A stretch of DNA of 64,000 nucleotides, from contig NZ_BMSV01000007.1 of assembly GCF_014649335.1 (NCBI RefSeq), positions 168,677 through 232,676 of the forward strand. Reading direction: 5' to 3'. Source of the DNA: Streptomyces roseolilacinus (lineage in GTDB: Bacteria; Actinomycetota; Actinomycetes; Streptomycetales; Streptomycetaceae). The number at the start of each line of letters is the position of its first letter. Position 1 is the stretch's first letter. Position numbers and translations under genes: made by a program. The notes under the pieces were generated by a model. It searched no databases. It was not told where the DNA came from and worked only from the letters and a program-made list of their open reading frames with translations. This document shows, one piece after another, positions 8,440-17,411 of the stretch.

Positions 8440-10050
8440 ATGACTGGTCAGACCACCATCCGCAAGGCATCGCAGAGCCCGGAACCCGTGCCCACACCGG
8501 CCAAGGGACTGCGGGGCCACCCATGGCTCACGCTGTTCAGTGTCGCCGTCGGTGTGATGATGGTCGCGCTCGACGGCACGATCGTCGCCATCGCGAACCC
8601 CGCGATCCAGCAGGACCTGAAGGCGTCCCTCTCCGACGTCCAGTGGATCACCAACGGCTACCTCCTCGCCCTGGCCGTCGCGCTCATCACGGCGGGCAAG
8701 CTCGGTGACCGCTTCGGTCACCGCCAGACGTTCCTCATAGGCATCGCCGGGTTCGCGGTCTCCTCCGCCGCGATCGGCCTCTCCGACTCCATCGCCCTGG
8801 TCATCGCCTTCCGCGTCCTCCAGGGCCTCTTCGGCGCGCTGCTGATGCCGGCCGCGCTCGGCCTGCTCCGGGCCACCTTCCCCGCCGAGAAGCTGAACAT
8901 GGCCATCGGCATCTGGGGCATGGTCATCGGCGCCTCGACCGCGGGCGGCCCGATCGTCGGCGGTCTGCTCGTCGAGCACGTCAGCTGGCAGTCCGTGTTC
9001 TTCGTCAACGTGCCGGTCGGTGTGATCGCCCTCGTCCTGGGCGCGGTGATCCTGAAGGACCACCGGGCGCAGAACGCGCCGCGTTCCTTCGACCTCCTGG
9101 GCATCGTGCTGCTGTCCGCCGCCATGGCGGCCCTGATCTGGGGCATCATCAAGGCCGGTGAGAGCTGGGGCTGGGGCAGCGGTAAGACGTGGGGCTTCCT
9201 GGTCGGTGCCGTCGTCCTCTTCGGCCTCTTCGCCGCCTGGGAGCAGAACGCCCGGGAGCCGCTCGTCCCGCTGGGCATGTTCCGCTCCGTCCCGCTCTCG
9301 GCGGGTGTCGTCCTCATGGTGCTCATGGCCTTCGCCTTCATGGGCGGCCTGTTCTTCGTGACGTTCTACCTCCAGGGCGTCAAGGGCCTCAGCCCCGTCG
9401 ACAGCGGTCTGCGCCTGTTGCCCCTCACGGCCATGATGATCGTCGCCTCGCCGCTCGCCGGTGCGTTGATCACCAAGCTCGGTCCGCGTATCCCGCTGGT
9501 CGGCGGCATGCTCTGCACCGCGGGTGCGATGTTCGGCATGCTCACCCTCACGTCGGGGACCGGCACGCTCGCCACGTCGCTCTGGTTCGCCCTGCTCGGC
9601 CTGGGCCTCGCTCCCGTCATGGTGGGCGCGACCGAGGTCATCGTCGGCAACGCGCCGCTGGAGCTGTCGGGTGTGGCCGGTGGTCTGCAGCAGGCGGCCA
9701 TGCAGGTCGGCGGCGCGCTGGGTACGGCGGTGCTCGGCGCCGTGATGTCCTCCAAGGTCAGCTCCGAGTTCTCGGACAACTGGAAGGACGCCGGCATCCC
9801 GGTCCCGCCCATGCCCGAGCTGGAGCAGGCGGCGGAGTTCGGCACCGTCCCCCAGGAGCTCGCCAAGGCTCCGGGGATGACGCCGGACGTGCTGGGCGCG
9901 ATCACCAAGGTCATCCACGACACGTTCATGTCGGGCATGGGCCTCGCCTTCACCGTCGCCGGTGTCGTGGCGCTCGCCGCGGCCCTCGTCGCGACGCTCG
10001 CCAAGCGCGGCGTCAACGCGGAGGCCGGCGGGGGCGGCGTCCACGTCTGA
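8440..10050 (+). CDS. MFS drug exporter, DHA2 family (14 TM)
   Basis: 536 residues with about 14 hydrophobic segments, the DHA2 (QacA/EmrB-type) topology. The motif A region is seen as GKLGDRFGHRQTFLIG after TM2, and motif C-like glycines occur in TM5 (GASTAGGPIVGGLLVEHVSW). The start MVALDGTIVAIANPAIQ contains the family D1 motif (LDxTIVxxAxP). It is a proton-driven efflux pump in the cytoplasmic membrane, substrate unknown. It is controlled most likely by the divergent TetR gene. A hairpin at 10085-10115 follows. Confidence 0.95.
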   Translation: MTGQTTIRKASQSPEPVPTPAKGLRGHPWLTLFSVAVGVMMVALDGTIVAIANPAIQQDLKASLSDVQWITNGYLLALAVALITAGKLGDRFGHRQTFLIGIAGFAVSSAAIGLSDSIALVIAFRVLQGLFGALLMPAALGLLRATFPAEKLNMAIGIWGMVIGASTAGGPIVGGLLVEHVSWQSVFFVNVPVGVIALVLGAVILKDHRAQNAPRSFDLLGIVLLSAAMAALIWGIIKAGESWGWGSGKTWGFLVGAVVLFGLFAAWEQNAREPLVPLGMFRSVPLSAGVVLMVLMAFAFMGGLFFVTFYLQGVKGLSPVDSGLRLLPLTAMMIVASPLAGALITKLGPRIPLVGGMLCTAGAMFGMLTLTSGTGTLATSLWFALLGLGLAPVMVGATEVIVGNAPLELSGVAGGLQQAAMQVGGALGTAVLGAVMSSKVSSEFSDNWKDAGIPVPPMPELEQAAEFGTVPQELAKAPGMTPDVLGAITKVIHDTFMSGMGLAFTVAGVVALAAALVATLAKRGVNAEAGGGGVHV

Positions 10051-10084
10051 CCCGGGCGGCTTCACCGTCGAAAAGCCAGGTCAC

Positions 10085-10115
10085 GGGCCTCGGTACCTTC
10101 TCGGTGCCGGGGCCC
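10085..10115 (+). terminator. intrinsic-type terminator hairpin after the MFS gene
   Basis: A 13-bp stem (GGGCCTCGGTACC with GGTGCCGGGGCCC, two G-U pairs) with a TTCTC loop, 35 bp downstream of the MFS stop codon. Confidence 0.6.
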
Positions 10116-10262
10116 TCGGCATGCCCGCACCCTTCTGCCCGGAGCCTCCTCCGTCACCCGTCCGGGTGGATCGAGCCGATGCCCCTTCCCTTGGGTGGTC
10201 ACACAGCGTCAAGCTTGGGTCCGACATCGATACGGAGTGTCACGAATCGGGGGTTGATCCAT

Positions 10263-10655
10263 ATGCGTACGTCCTCACGGCCCTTCCTCACCGCCGCCGC
10301 GCTCGGCCTGACCGCGGTCACCGTCGCCGCCCTGTCCACCTGCGCCACGCCCGCCGACGCCGTGCAGCCCGCACTGGGGCCGTGTGACAGCGGACAGCTG
10401 TGCCTGTGGGGGAAGGAGACGTTCAAGGGCAAGCGGCAGACGCACGAGCTGGCGACCACGGACGTCGACAGCTGCGTCGCCCTCCCCGCCGGCACCACGG
10501 CGGCCGCGCTCGCCAACCGCACGGGCCGGCCCGTCACCACCTACCAGTCCGCCACCTGCGGGGAGACCGGGGAGTTCGAGACGTACCCCGGCAGCGGCAC
10601 CTGGGTGCCGCGCTCGCCCTACCAGGTACGGGCGATCAAGATCTGGGAGAACTGA
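10263..10655 (+). CDS. secreted peptidase inhibitor I36-like small protein
   Basis: 130 residues from ATG 10263, preceded by a GGGGG stretch. A Sec signal peptide spans about residues 1-35 (RPFLTAAALGLTAVTVAALS, cleavage near ADA-VQ). The mature part has a beta-gamma-crystallin-like, Cys-containing sequence (CDSGQLCLWG, then SCVAL, ATCGETGEF and YQVRAIKIW), as in secreted I36-family metalloprotease inhibitors of Streptomyces. Four cysteines remain after cleavage and probably pair. The function may be protease inhibition or simply an extracellular structural protein. It converges on the potassium channel gene, whose stop lies on the opposite strand at 10636. Confidence 0.8.
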   Translation: MRTSSRPFLTAAALGLTAVTVAALSTCATPADAVQPALGPCDSGQLCLWGKETFKGKRQTHELATTDVDSCVALPAGTTAAALANRTGRPVTTYQSATCGETGEFETYPGSGTWVPRSPYQVRAIKIWEN

Positions 10656-11496
10656 CGCCGGGCCCCGTGCCCTGCCCGGGCGCGGGACCGGTGCCGGAAC
10701 CCGCCGCTGCGGCGGAGGGCCCCGGTGGCCCCGGCGGAACACCCACCGCCGAGGCCGCCGCCGTCACCGGCGGGGCGCCCGAGAGGCGGACGACCTCCGC
10801 CCGCAGCTCCCGCACCTCCTGCGTCAGGGCCTCCAGGGCAGCGGTCCGGCGCTGCTCCTCGGCGTCGTCCCGCTCGAAGCGGGCGATGAACCACGCGGCG
10901 ATGTTCGCCGTGACCACGCCCAGCAGCGCGATGCCCGACAGCATCAGGCCCACCGCCAGCAGCCGCCCCAGCCCGGTCTTCGGCGCGTGGTCGCCATAGC
11001 CCACGGTCGTCATCGTCGTGAACGACCATCACACCGCGTCACCCAGCGTCTTGATGTTCCCGCCCGGTGCGTCCCGCTCCACCTGGAGCACGGCCAGCGA
11101 GCCGAACATCATCAGCCCCACCACGGAGCCCGCCACGTACGTCGTCAGGCGCACCTGCGACGCCATCCGGGCCCGCTTCCCCACCAGCAGCAGCGTCGAC
11201 ACCAGCCGCAGCAGCCGCAGCGGCTGGACCAGCGGAAGCAGCACCACCAGGAGGTCCATCCAGTGAGCGCGCACGAAGACCCACCGCGACGGCGCCAGGC
11301 AGAGCCGTCCGACGTAGTCGGCGGCGAACGCCGCCCACACCACCCACTCCACGCCCGTGCACAGCGTGTGCACCCACGGCCTCGCCCCGGGGGCGACGAT
11401 CGGCACCGCGTACGCGACAGCGAACGCCACGGCCAGGGCCAGCAGCGGGTTCTGCGTGCGCTCCTCCCACCGGACCTGCGCCGTCGGTTCCCTCAT
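10636..11496 (-). pseudogene. potassium channel gene interrupted by an in-frame TGA
   Basis: Read from ATG 11496, the frame encodes four hydrophobic segments with a basic S4-like helix (LRLLRLVSTLLLVGKRAR), then LGDAV followed by a TGA stop (11031-11029). In the same frame, without any indel, it continues with WSFTTMTTVGYGD: the pore helix and K+ selectivity filter. A final TM segment follows (VGLMLSGIALLGVVTANIAA), then a cytosolic coiled coil. Channels of this family usually have an aromatic pair at this place, so a single TGG-to-TGA change would explain the break. Translation would end before the pore, so the product cannot conduct unless the stop is read through or is a sequence error. 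Confidence 0.8.
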
Positions 11497-11520
11497 GCCG
11501 CGCATCGTAAGGGGGAGCAG

Positions 11521-11550
11521 GGGGCCCGGGCGCCGGCGCGCCCGGCCCCC
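11521..11550 (-). terminator. GC-rich hairpin after aceE
   Basis: An imperfect GC-only stem (GGGGCCCGGGCGC with GCGCCCGGCCCC, one bulge) lies 13 bp beyond the aceE stop codon and before the channel gene on the same strand, as expected for a transcription terminator in this kind of genome. Confidence 0.5.
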
Positions 11551-11562
11551 CTGGGGCACGCC

Positions 11563-14310
11563 TTACGCGTCACCACCCGCCGGGCCGGGATCGGCCGCCG
11601 ACACGTCCAGCAGCTGGTAGCGGTCCACCGCCTGCTTCAGCACGGAGCGATCCACCTTCCCCAGCCGCGCCAGCTCCGTCAGCACGCCCAGCACGATCGA
11701 CTGCGCGTCGATGTGGAAGTACCGCCGGGCGGCACCGCGTGTGTCCGCGAAGCCGAAGCCGTCCGCGCCGAGGGAGCTGTACGGGCCCGGCACCCAGCGC
11801 GAGATCTGGTCCGGGACCGACCGCATCCAGTCGGAGACGGCCACGAAGGGACCCTCGGCGCCCGACAGCTTCCGCGTCACGTACGGAACGCGGGGCTCCT
11901 CCTCCGGGTGCAGCAGGTTGTACTGCTCGGCCTCCACCGCGTCGCGGCGCAGTTCGTTCCAGGACGTCGCCGACCACACGTCCGCGCGGACGTCCCACTC
12001 CTCGGCCAGGATCCGCTGCGCCTCCACGGCCCAGGGGACGGCCACGCCGGACGCCATGATCTGCGCCGGGATCGAGCCGGCCTCACCGGCGCGGAACCGG
12101 TAGACGCCCCTGACGATGCCCTCCGCGTCGACGTCGGCTGGCTCCGCCGGGTGCTGGATCGGCTCGTTGTAGACGGTCAGGTAGTAGAAGACGTCCTCGC
12201 CGTGCGGGTGCTCCTGGGAGGAGCCGTACATCCGCCGCAGCCCGTCCTTGACGATGTGCGCGATCTCGTACCCGAAGGCCGGGTCGTAGGCGACGCACGC
12301 CGGGTTGGTCGAGGCCAGCAGCTGGGAGTGGCCGTCCGCGTGCTGGAGACCCTCACCGGTCAGCGTCGTACGGCCGGCGGTCGCACCGAGCACGAACCCG
12401 CGCGCCAGCTGGTCGGCCATCTGCCAGAACTGGTCACCGGTCCGCTGGAAACCGAACATCGAGTAGAAGACGTACACCGGGATGAGTGGTTCGCCGTGCG
12501 TGGCGTACGCGGACCCGGCGGCGATCAGCGACGCCGTGCAGCCCGCCTCGGAGATGCCGTCGTGCAGCATCTGGCCGGTCGGCGACTCCTTGTACGCGAG
12601 CAGCAGCTCCCGGTCCACCGCCTCGTACTGCTGGCCCAGCGGGTTGTAGATCTTGGCGCTCGGAAAGAACGAATCCATGCCGAACGTGCGGTACTCGTCG
12701 GGCGCGATCAGGACGAACCGCTTGCCGATCTCCTTGTCCCGCATCAGGTCCTTCAGCAGCCGCACGAACGCCATCGTCGTCGCGATCGACTGCTGCCCCG
12801 ATCCCTTCTTCACCGCCGCGTACGTCCCGTCGTCCGGCAGCGCCAGCGGCTTCGACCGCACGACCCGTGTCGGGACGTACCCGCCCAACGCCTTGCGGCG
12901 GTCGTGCATGTACTGGATCTCCTCCGACTCCCGGCCCGGGTGGTAGTACGGCGGAAGGCCGGACTCCAGCTCGTCGTCGGGGATCGGCAGGTGCAGCCGG
13001 TCGCGGAACCGCTTCAGGTCGTCGACGGTCAGCTTCTTCATCTGGTGGGTCGCGTTGCGGCCCTCGAAGTTCGGGCCGAGCGTCCAGCCCTTGACCGTCT
13101 GGGCCAGGATCACCGTCGGCTGGCCCTTGTGGGCCTTGGCCGCCGCGTACGCCGCGTAGATCTTCCGGTGGTCGTGGCCGCCGCGCCCCAGGTGGAGCAG
13201 CTGCTGGTCGGTCATGCCCTCGGTCATCGCGCGCAGCCGGTGGTCGTCGCCGAAGAAGTGCTCCCTGATGTACGCGCCGGACTCCGTGGCGTACGTCTGG
13301 AACTGCCCGTCCGGCGTGGTGTTCATCCGGTTGACCAGGATCCCGTCCCGGTCCTGGGCCAGCAGCGGGTCCCAGGAGCGGTCCCAGATCAGCTTGATCA
13401 CGTTCCAGCCGGCGCCGCGGAAGACCGACTCCAGCTCCTGGATGATCTTGCCGTTGCCCCGGACCGGGCCGTCGAGACGCTGGAGGTTGCAGTTGACGAC
13501 GAAGGTCAGGTTGTCGAGGCCCTCGCGCGCGGCCAGGGTGAGCTGCCCCAGCGACTCGGGCTCGTCCATCTCACCGTCGCCGAGGAACGCCCACACGTGG
13601 GACCGCGACGTGTCCGCGATGCCGCGCGCCTCCATGTAGCGGTTCATCCGCGCCTGGTAGATCGCGCCCAGCGGACCCAGACCCATGGAGACCGTCGGGA
13701 ACTCCCAGAAGTCCGGCATCAGCCGGGGGTGCGGATACGACGACAGGCCGTTCGGGTACTTCGACTTCTCCTGGCGGAAGCCGTCCAGCTGCGCCTCGCT
13801 CAACCGGTCCAGCAGGAAGGCGCGGGCGTAGATGCCGGGGGAGGCGTGGCCCTGGAAGAAGATCTGGTCGCCGCCGTCCCCCTCGTCCTTGCCCCGGAAG
13901 AAGTGGTTGAAGCCCACGTCGTACAGGGAGGCGGAGGAGGCGAAGGTGGCGATGTGCCCGCCGACGCCGATGCCCGGGCGCTGCGCGCGCGAGACCATGA
14001 CGGCCGCGTTCCAGCGCGTCGCGTTGAGGATCCTGCGCTCGATCTCCTCGTTGCCGGGGAAGAAGGGCTCGTCCTTGGTCGCGATGGTGTTGACGTAGTC
14101 CGTGCTGCGCATCTCGGGCACGGCCACGCGCTTCTCGCGGGCCCTCTCGATCAGGCGGAGCATCAGGTAACGAGCCCGCTCCCGCCCCCGCTCGTCGACG
14201 GCGGCGTCGAGGGAGTCGAGCCATTCCTGGGTCTCCTCCGGATCGAAGTCCGGGACCTGGCTGGGAAGGCCGCCAATGATGATCGGGTTGCGATCGGATC
14301 CGGAAGCCAC
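11563..14310 (-). CDS. aceE: pyruvate dehydrogenase E1 component, homodimeric type
   Basis: 915 residues, full length for the homodimeric AceE family. The thiamine diphosphate motif is complete: GDGEMDE at residues 244-250, then NCN at 273-275. Other family blocks are GHIATFASSASLYDVGFNHF (118-137), SHVWAFLG, and the C-terminal GADGFGFADTRGAARRYF. It decarboxylates pyruvate and passes the acetyl group to the E2 lipoyl domains of the pyruvate dehydrogenase complex in the cytosol. GTG start at 14310 with GAAGGAA upstream. A 16-copy heptamer repeat sits 133 bp upstream. Divergent from DUF3052, a context I recall as conserved in Streptomyces. Confidence 0.98.
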   Translation of the reverse strand: MASGSDRNPIIIGGLPSQVPDFDPEETQEWLDSLDAAVDERGRERARYLMLRLIERAREKRVAVPEMRSTDYVNTIATKDEPFFPGNEEIERRILNATRWNAAVMVSRAQRPGIGVGGHIATFASSASLYDVGFNHFFRGKDEGDGGDQIFFQGHASPGIYARAFLLDRLSEAQLDGFRQEKSKYPNGLSSYPHPRLMPDFWEFPTVSMGLGPLGAIYQARMNRYMEARGIADTSRSHVWAFLGDGEMDEPESLGQLTLAAREGLDNLTFVVNCNLQRLDGPVRGNGKIIQELESVFRGAGWNVIKLIWDRSWDPLLAQDRDGILVNRMNTTPDGQFQTYATESGAYIREHFFGDDHRLRAMTEGMTDQQLLHLGRGGHDHRKIYAAYAAAKAHKGQPTVILAQTVKGWTLGPNFEGRNATHQMKKLTVDDLKRFRDRLHLPIPDDELESGLPPYYHPGRESEEIQYMHDRRKALGGYVPTRVVRSKPLALPDDGTYAAVKKGSGQQSIATTMAFVRLLKDLMRDKEIGKRFVLIAPDEYRTFGMDSFFPSAKIYNPLGQQYEAVDRELLLAYKESPTGQMLHDGISEAGCTASLIAAGSAYATHGEPLIPVYVFYSMFGFQRTGDQFWQMADQLARGFVLGATAGRTTLTGEGLQHADGHSQLLASTNPACVAYDPAFGYEIAHIVKDGLRRMYGSSQEHPHGEDVFYYLTVYNEPIQHPAEPADVDAEGIVRGVYRFRAGEAGSIPAQIMASGVAVPWAVEAQRILAEEWDVRADVWSATSWNELRRDAVEAEQYNLLHPEEEPRVPYVTRKLSGAEGPFVAVSDWMRSVPDQISRWVPGPYSSLGADGFGFADTRGAARRYFHIDAQSIVLGVLTELARLGKVDRSVLKQAVDRYQLLDVSAADPGPAGGDA

Positions 14311-14848
14311 GCTGTTCCTTCACTGTTCGATGTGTCTACGGGTGATGGCATGCGGGGTGGAGTGTCGGCTTTGCGGTCGCGTCGCCACCATCGTCTACCC
14401 CGTGGGCGCCCACGTCATCTCTACCGGGTGGTAACCCATTGTCGACGCCCGACGCCCGACGCCCGACGCCCGACGCCCGACGCCCGACGCCCGACGCCCG
14501 ACGCCCGACGCCCGACGCCCGACGCCCGACGCCCGACGCCCGACGCCCGACGCCCGCGCCCGACGCCCGCGCCGGCCCGCCGGGGCCCCGTACCGGTCGG
14601 CCGACGCGGCGCCCCGAGAGGGACGCGGCACCTACAACCCCCTAAAGTGGGTCAAGAGGTGTGGTGTGTGTCACGAGCGCGGGAAGGCGGGTACCCGGAG
14701 TTGCGGCAGGACGGCCCCAAAAGTCACCGTTTCGGCGGTCTAGGTCGCCGGGTACTTGCGCGATCCGTCCAGCACGTGTGGACTACGCCCAATGCCACGC
14801 GTACGCGCGCGGCCGAAGCACTTTCCCATCATGATCAGGAGGCAAGCC
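14311..14848. other. divergent intergenic region between aceE and the DUF3052 gene
   Basis: 538 bp with no convincing gene. Long open frames pass through it only because the heptamer repeat has no stops in several frames. It holds the promoters of both divergent genes and the tandem repeat at 14443-14554. A second, unique stretch (about 14640-14830) directly precedes DUF3052 and ends in a strong AGGAGG. Confidence 0.6.
14443..14554. repeat. heptamer tandem repeat, 16 perfect copies
   Basis: The unit CGACGCC is repeated 16 times without a mismatch (112 bp), followed by a degenerate tail with a six-base unit (CGCGCC) and one more heptamer at 14561-14567. It has the same unit length as the CGACCGC array at 5231 but a different sequence. 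Confidence 0.95.
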
Positions 14849-15286
14849 GTGAGCGCGACCGCGGACCACGCGGAGGAGCGGACCAACCCGGCCGGAAGGC
14901 TGGGGTTCGAGCCCGGACAGGTGGTCCAGGAGATCGGCTACGACGACGACGTCGAGCAGGAGCTCCGTGAGGACATCGAGGCTGTCATCGGCCAGGAACT
15001 CGTCGACGAGGACTATGACGACGTCGCCGACGTCGTCGTGCTCTGGTTCCGGGACGAGGACGGCGACCTCACGGACGCGCTGGTCGACGCCATCGGCCTG
15101 ATCGAGGAGGGCGGCCAGATCTGGCTGATGACGCCCAAGACCGGGCGTGACGGCTACATCGAGCCCAGCGACATCAACGAGGCCGCCCAGACCGCCGGCC
15201 TCTCCCAGACCCGGAGCATCAACGCGGGCAAGGACTGGGTCGGCAGCCGCCTGGTCACCCCCAAGGCGGGCAAGCCGAAGCGCTGA
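14849..15286 (+). CDS. DUF3052 family protein
   Basis: 145 residues from GTG 14849, which has a textbook AGGAGG at 14838-14843. The sequence is acidic (YDDDVEQELREDIEAVIGQE, VDEDYDDVADVVVLWFRDED) and ends in a lysine-rich tail, matching the actinobacterial DUF3052 family, small cytosolic proteins without an assigned reaction. The frame before this GTG shows no family similarity. A strong terminator hairpin follows at 15307-15339, so it is probably a single-gene transcript next to aceE. Confidence 0.9.
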   Translation: MSATADHAEERTNPAGRLGFEPGQVVQEIGYDDDVEQELREDIEAVIGQELVDEDYDDVADVVVLWFRDEDGDLTDALVDAIGLIEEGGQIWLMTPKTGRDGYIEPSDINEAAQTAGLSQTRSINAGKDWVGSRLVTPKAGKPKR

Positions 15287-15306
15287 CCGCCGGCTCCCAC
15301 AGTCGA

Positions 15307-15339
15307 GAGGCCCCCGCCGAGCACATCGGCGGGGGCCTC
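15307..15339 (+). terminator. rho-independent-type terminator after DUF3052
   Basis: A perfect 14-bp stem (GAGGCCCCCGCCGA with TCGGCGGGGGCCTC) and a GCACA loop, 20 bp after the stop codon, followed by GTTGCGT. Confidence 0.85.
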
Positions 15340-15391
15340 GTTGCGTAGGGTGGGACCCCAGCGATCCGCCCACCGAAGGGATGCTTTTGCC

Positions 15392-15850
15392 ATGGCGATC
15401 GAGGTCGGCACGAAGGCCCCGGACTTCGAACTGAAGGACAACCACGGGCGCACCGTGCGACTCGGCGACTTCCGCGGCGAGAAGAACGTCGTGCTGCTCT
15501 TCTACCCGTTCGCGTTCACCGGCGTCTGCACCGGCGAGCTGTGCGCGCTCCGCGACCAGCTGCCGCGCTTCGTCAACGAGGACACCCAGCTGCTGGCCGT
15601 CTCCAACGACTCCATCCACACCCTGCGCATCTTCGCCGAGCAGGAGGGCCTGGAGTACCCGCTGCTGTCGGACTTCTGGCCGCACGGCGAGGTCTCCCGC
15701 GCCTACGGCGTCTTCGACGAGGAGAAGGGCTGCGCGGTCCGCGGCACCTTCGTCATCGACAAGGAGGGCGTCGTGCGCTGGACGGTCGTCAACGGCCTCC
15801 CCGACGCCCGCGACCTGAACGACTACGTCAAGGCCCTCGACGCCCTCTGA
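15392..15850 (+). CDS. peroxiredoxin, AhpE-like
   Basis: 152 residues of thioredoxin-fold peroxiredoxin. The peroxidatic site is PFAFTGVC (Pro39, Thr43, Cys46), followed by a second Cys51 that could act in resolution; the usual catalytic Arg is in the YGVFDEEKGCAVRGTFVID region. It reduces hydroperoxides in the cytosol using a thiol donor. A start at ATG 15392 gives the standard family N-terminus (VGTKAPDFELKDNHG), with GAAGGG upstream. It stands between the DUF3052 terminator and the TerD genes, a position fitting a general stress island. Confidence 0.94.
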   Translation: MAIEVGTKAPDFELKDNHGRTVRLGDFRGEKNVVLLFYPFAFTGVCTGELCALRDQLPRFVNEDTQLLAVSNDSIHTLRIFAEQEGLEYPLLSDFWPHGEVSRAYGVFDEEKGCAVRGTFVIDKEGVVRWTVVNGLPDARDLNDYVKALDAL

Positions 15851-16035
15851 CACCCGTGGGGCGCGGGGTGACCACGTGACGAGTGGGCCCCGCGCCCGCG
15901 CGCACGTGCACCCGAAACCCTGACTCATCGGTTCAAGAGCGTACGCACGGCGGGAACCCCTCACTAGGATCCAGTCGTTGATCCGATGCCAACGCACGAC
16001 GGGGGCGCTGCCCCTGGAAACCTATGGAGGGACTC

Positions 16036-16611
16036 GTGGGAGTCAGCCTCAGCAAGGGCGGCAACGTCTCGCTGACCAAGGCCGCGCCCAACCTGACCGC
16101 GGTCACGGTCGGTCTCGGCTGGGACGTCCGCACCACCACCGGTACGGACTTCGACCTGGACGCGAGCGCTCTGCTGCTGAACGCCCAGGGCAAGGTCGCC
16201 ACCGACGGCAACTTCGTCTTCTTCAACAACCTGAAGAGCCCGGACGGTTCCGTCGAGCACACCGGCGACAACCTGACGGGTGAGGGCGAGGGCGACGACG
16301 AGCAGATCAAGGTCAACCTCGCGACGGTCCCGGCCGACGTCGACAAGATCGTCTTCCCGGTCTCGATCTACGACGCCGAGACCCGCCAGCAGTCCTTCGG
16401 CCAGGTGCGCAACGCGTTCATCCGCGTCGTGAACCAGGCCAACGACGAGGAGCTCGCCCGCTACGACCTCAGCGAGGACGCCTCGACGGAGACGGCGATG
16501 GTCTTCGGTGAGCTGTACCGCCACGGCGTGGAGTGGAAGTTCCGCGCCATCGGCCAGGGTTACGCCTCCGGCCTGCGCGGCATCGCGCAGGACTTCGGCG
16601 TGAACGTCTGA
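16036..16611 (+). CDS. TerD family stress protein (first copy)
   Basis: 191 residues. The start is taken as GTG 16036 (VGVSLSKGGNVSLTK), with GGAGGG just upstream; an ATG at 16024 would place that Shine-Dalgarno inside the coding region. TerD landmarks are the calcium-binding beta-sandwich motifs TDFDLDASALLLNAQG, EHTGDNLTGEGEGDDEQIKV and SQDASTET-like LSEDASTETAMVFGELY. The family consists of cytosolic or membrane-associated Ca2+-binding proteins of the tellurite and general chemical-stress response. About 75-80 percent of residues appear shared with the next gene, implying a recent duplication. A strong terminator separates the two. Confidence 0.94.
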   Translation: MGVSLSKGGNVSLTKAAPNLTAVTVGLGWDVRTTTGTDFDLDASALLLNAQGKVATDGNFVFFNNLKSPDGSVEHTGDNLTGEGEGDDEQIKVNLATVPADVDKIVFPVSIYDAETRQQSFGQVRNAFIRVVNQANDEELARYDLSEDASTETAMVFGELYRHGVEWKFRAIGQGYASGLRGIAQDFGVNV

Positions 16612-16628
16612 GCCGTACCGCAGCTCCG

Positions 16629-16662
16629 TCCGGCGCCGCACCCCGCCCGGTGCGGCGCCGGA
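16629..16662 (+). terminator. terminator between the two TerD genes
   Basis: A perfect 13-bp stem (TCCGGCGCCGCAC with GTGCGGCGCCGGA), loop CCCGCCCG, followed by a T-containing stretch (CCCTTTTC) a few bases later. Confidence 0.8.
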
Positions 16663-16735
16663 TGCGCCCTTTTCGCACCGCACGGCACACAGGCACCGCA
16701 CGGCACGCAGTACGTCACCGGGGAGGATCATCGTC

Positions 16736-17311
16736 ATGGGCGTCACGCTCGCCAAGGGAGGCAACGTCTCCCTCTCCAAGGCCGCACCCAATCTGACGCA
16801 GGTGCTGGTCGGACTCGGCTGGGACGCGCGCTCCACCACCGGAGCGCCCTTCGACCTCGATGCCAGCGCGCTGCTCTGCCAGTCCGGCAGGGTCCTCGGC
16901 GACGAGTGGTTCGTCTTCTACAACAACCTCACCAGCCCCGACGGCTCCGTCGAGCACACCGGTGACAACCTCACCGGCGAGGGGGACGGCGACGACGAGT
17001 CCCTCATCGTCGACCTCGGCAAGGTCCCCGCCCACTGCGACAAGATCATCTTCCCGGTCTCGATCCACGAGGCCGACAACCGCGGCCAGACGTTCGGTCA
17101 GGTGAGCAACGCGTTCATCCGTGTCGTGAATCAGGCCGACGGCCAGGAACTGGCCCGTTACGACCTGAGCGAGGACGCCTCGACGGAGACCGCGATGATC
17201 TTCGGCGAGCTGTACCGCCACAACGGCGAGTGGAAGTTCCGGGCCGTGGGTCAGGGGTACGCGTCCGGACTCAGGGGCATCGCTCTAGACTTCGGGGTCA
17301 ATGTTTCCTAA
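16736..17311 (+). CDS. TerD family stress protein (second copy)
   Basis: 191 residues, near-identical in design to the product of 16036-16611: MGVTLAKGGNVSLSK start, APFDLDASALLCQSG, EHTGDNLTGEGDGDDESLIV and the C-terminal RGIALDFGVNV. A GGGGAGG ribosome binding site precedes ATG 16736. The two copies differ mainly in a loop around residue 50 and in residues following the GDN(L)TGE calcium motif. Predicted role: Ca2+-dependent component of a membrane-linked stress complex with TerC-type proteins, here probably the DUF475 protein encoded 100 bp downstream. Confidence 0.94.
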   Translation: MGVTLAKGGNVSLSKAAPNLTQVLVGLGWDARSTTGAPFDLDASALLCQSGRVLGDEWFVFYNNLTSPDGSVEHTGDNLTGEGDGDDESLIVDLGKVPAHCDKIIFPVSIHEADNRGQTFGQVSNAFIRVVNQADGQELARYDLSEDASTETAMIFGELYRHNGEWKFRAVGQGYASGLRGIALDFGVNVS

Positions 17312-17411
17312 AGCTCGTCCCAGGGTTCGTTCAAGGCCCGGCGCAATCGGCGTGGAGGGGACCCTCCCGCAGGCTTCGCCCGGGGGGACCCCCAACACGA
17401 TTGGGTAGTCA

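Noticed and set aside
11029..11031. TGA in the channel gene as a selenocysteine codon
   Set aside because: The position normally holds an aromatic residue in the pore helix, not a redox Cys. I did not look for a SECIS-like stem, but there is no functional reason for selenocysteine here.
14443..14554. Heptamer array considered as a CRISPR or as a coding low-complexity tail
   Set aside because: The units are 7 bp without spacers, and no cas genes are in the window. The frames through it have no start signal or conserved flanks.
10384..14970. Open frame of 1528 codons on the plus strand
   Set aside because: It runs antisense to aceE and through the heptamer repeat. Its composition is Arg/Pro/His-rich and resembles no protein family; aceE on the other strand is unmistakable.
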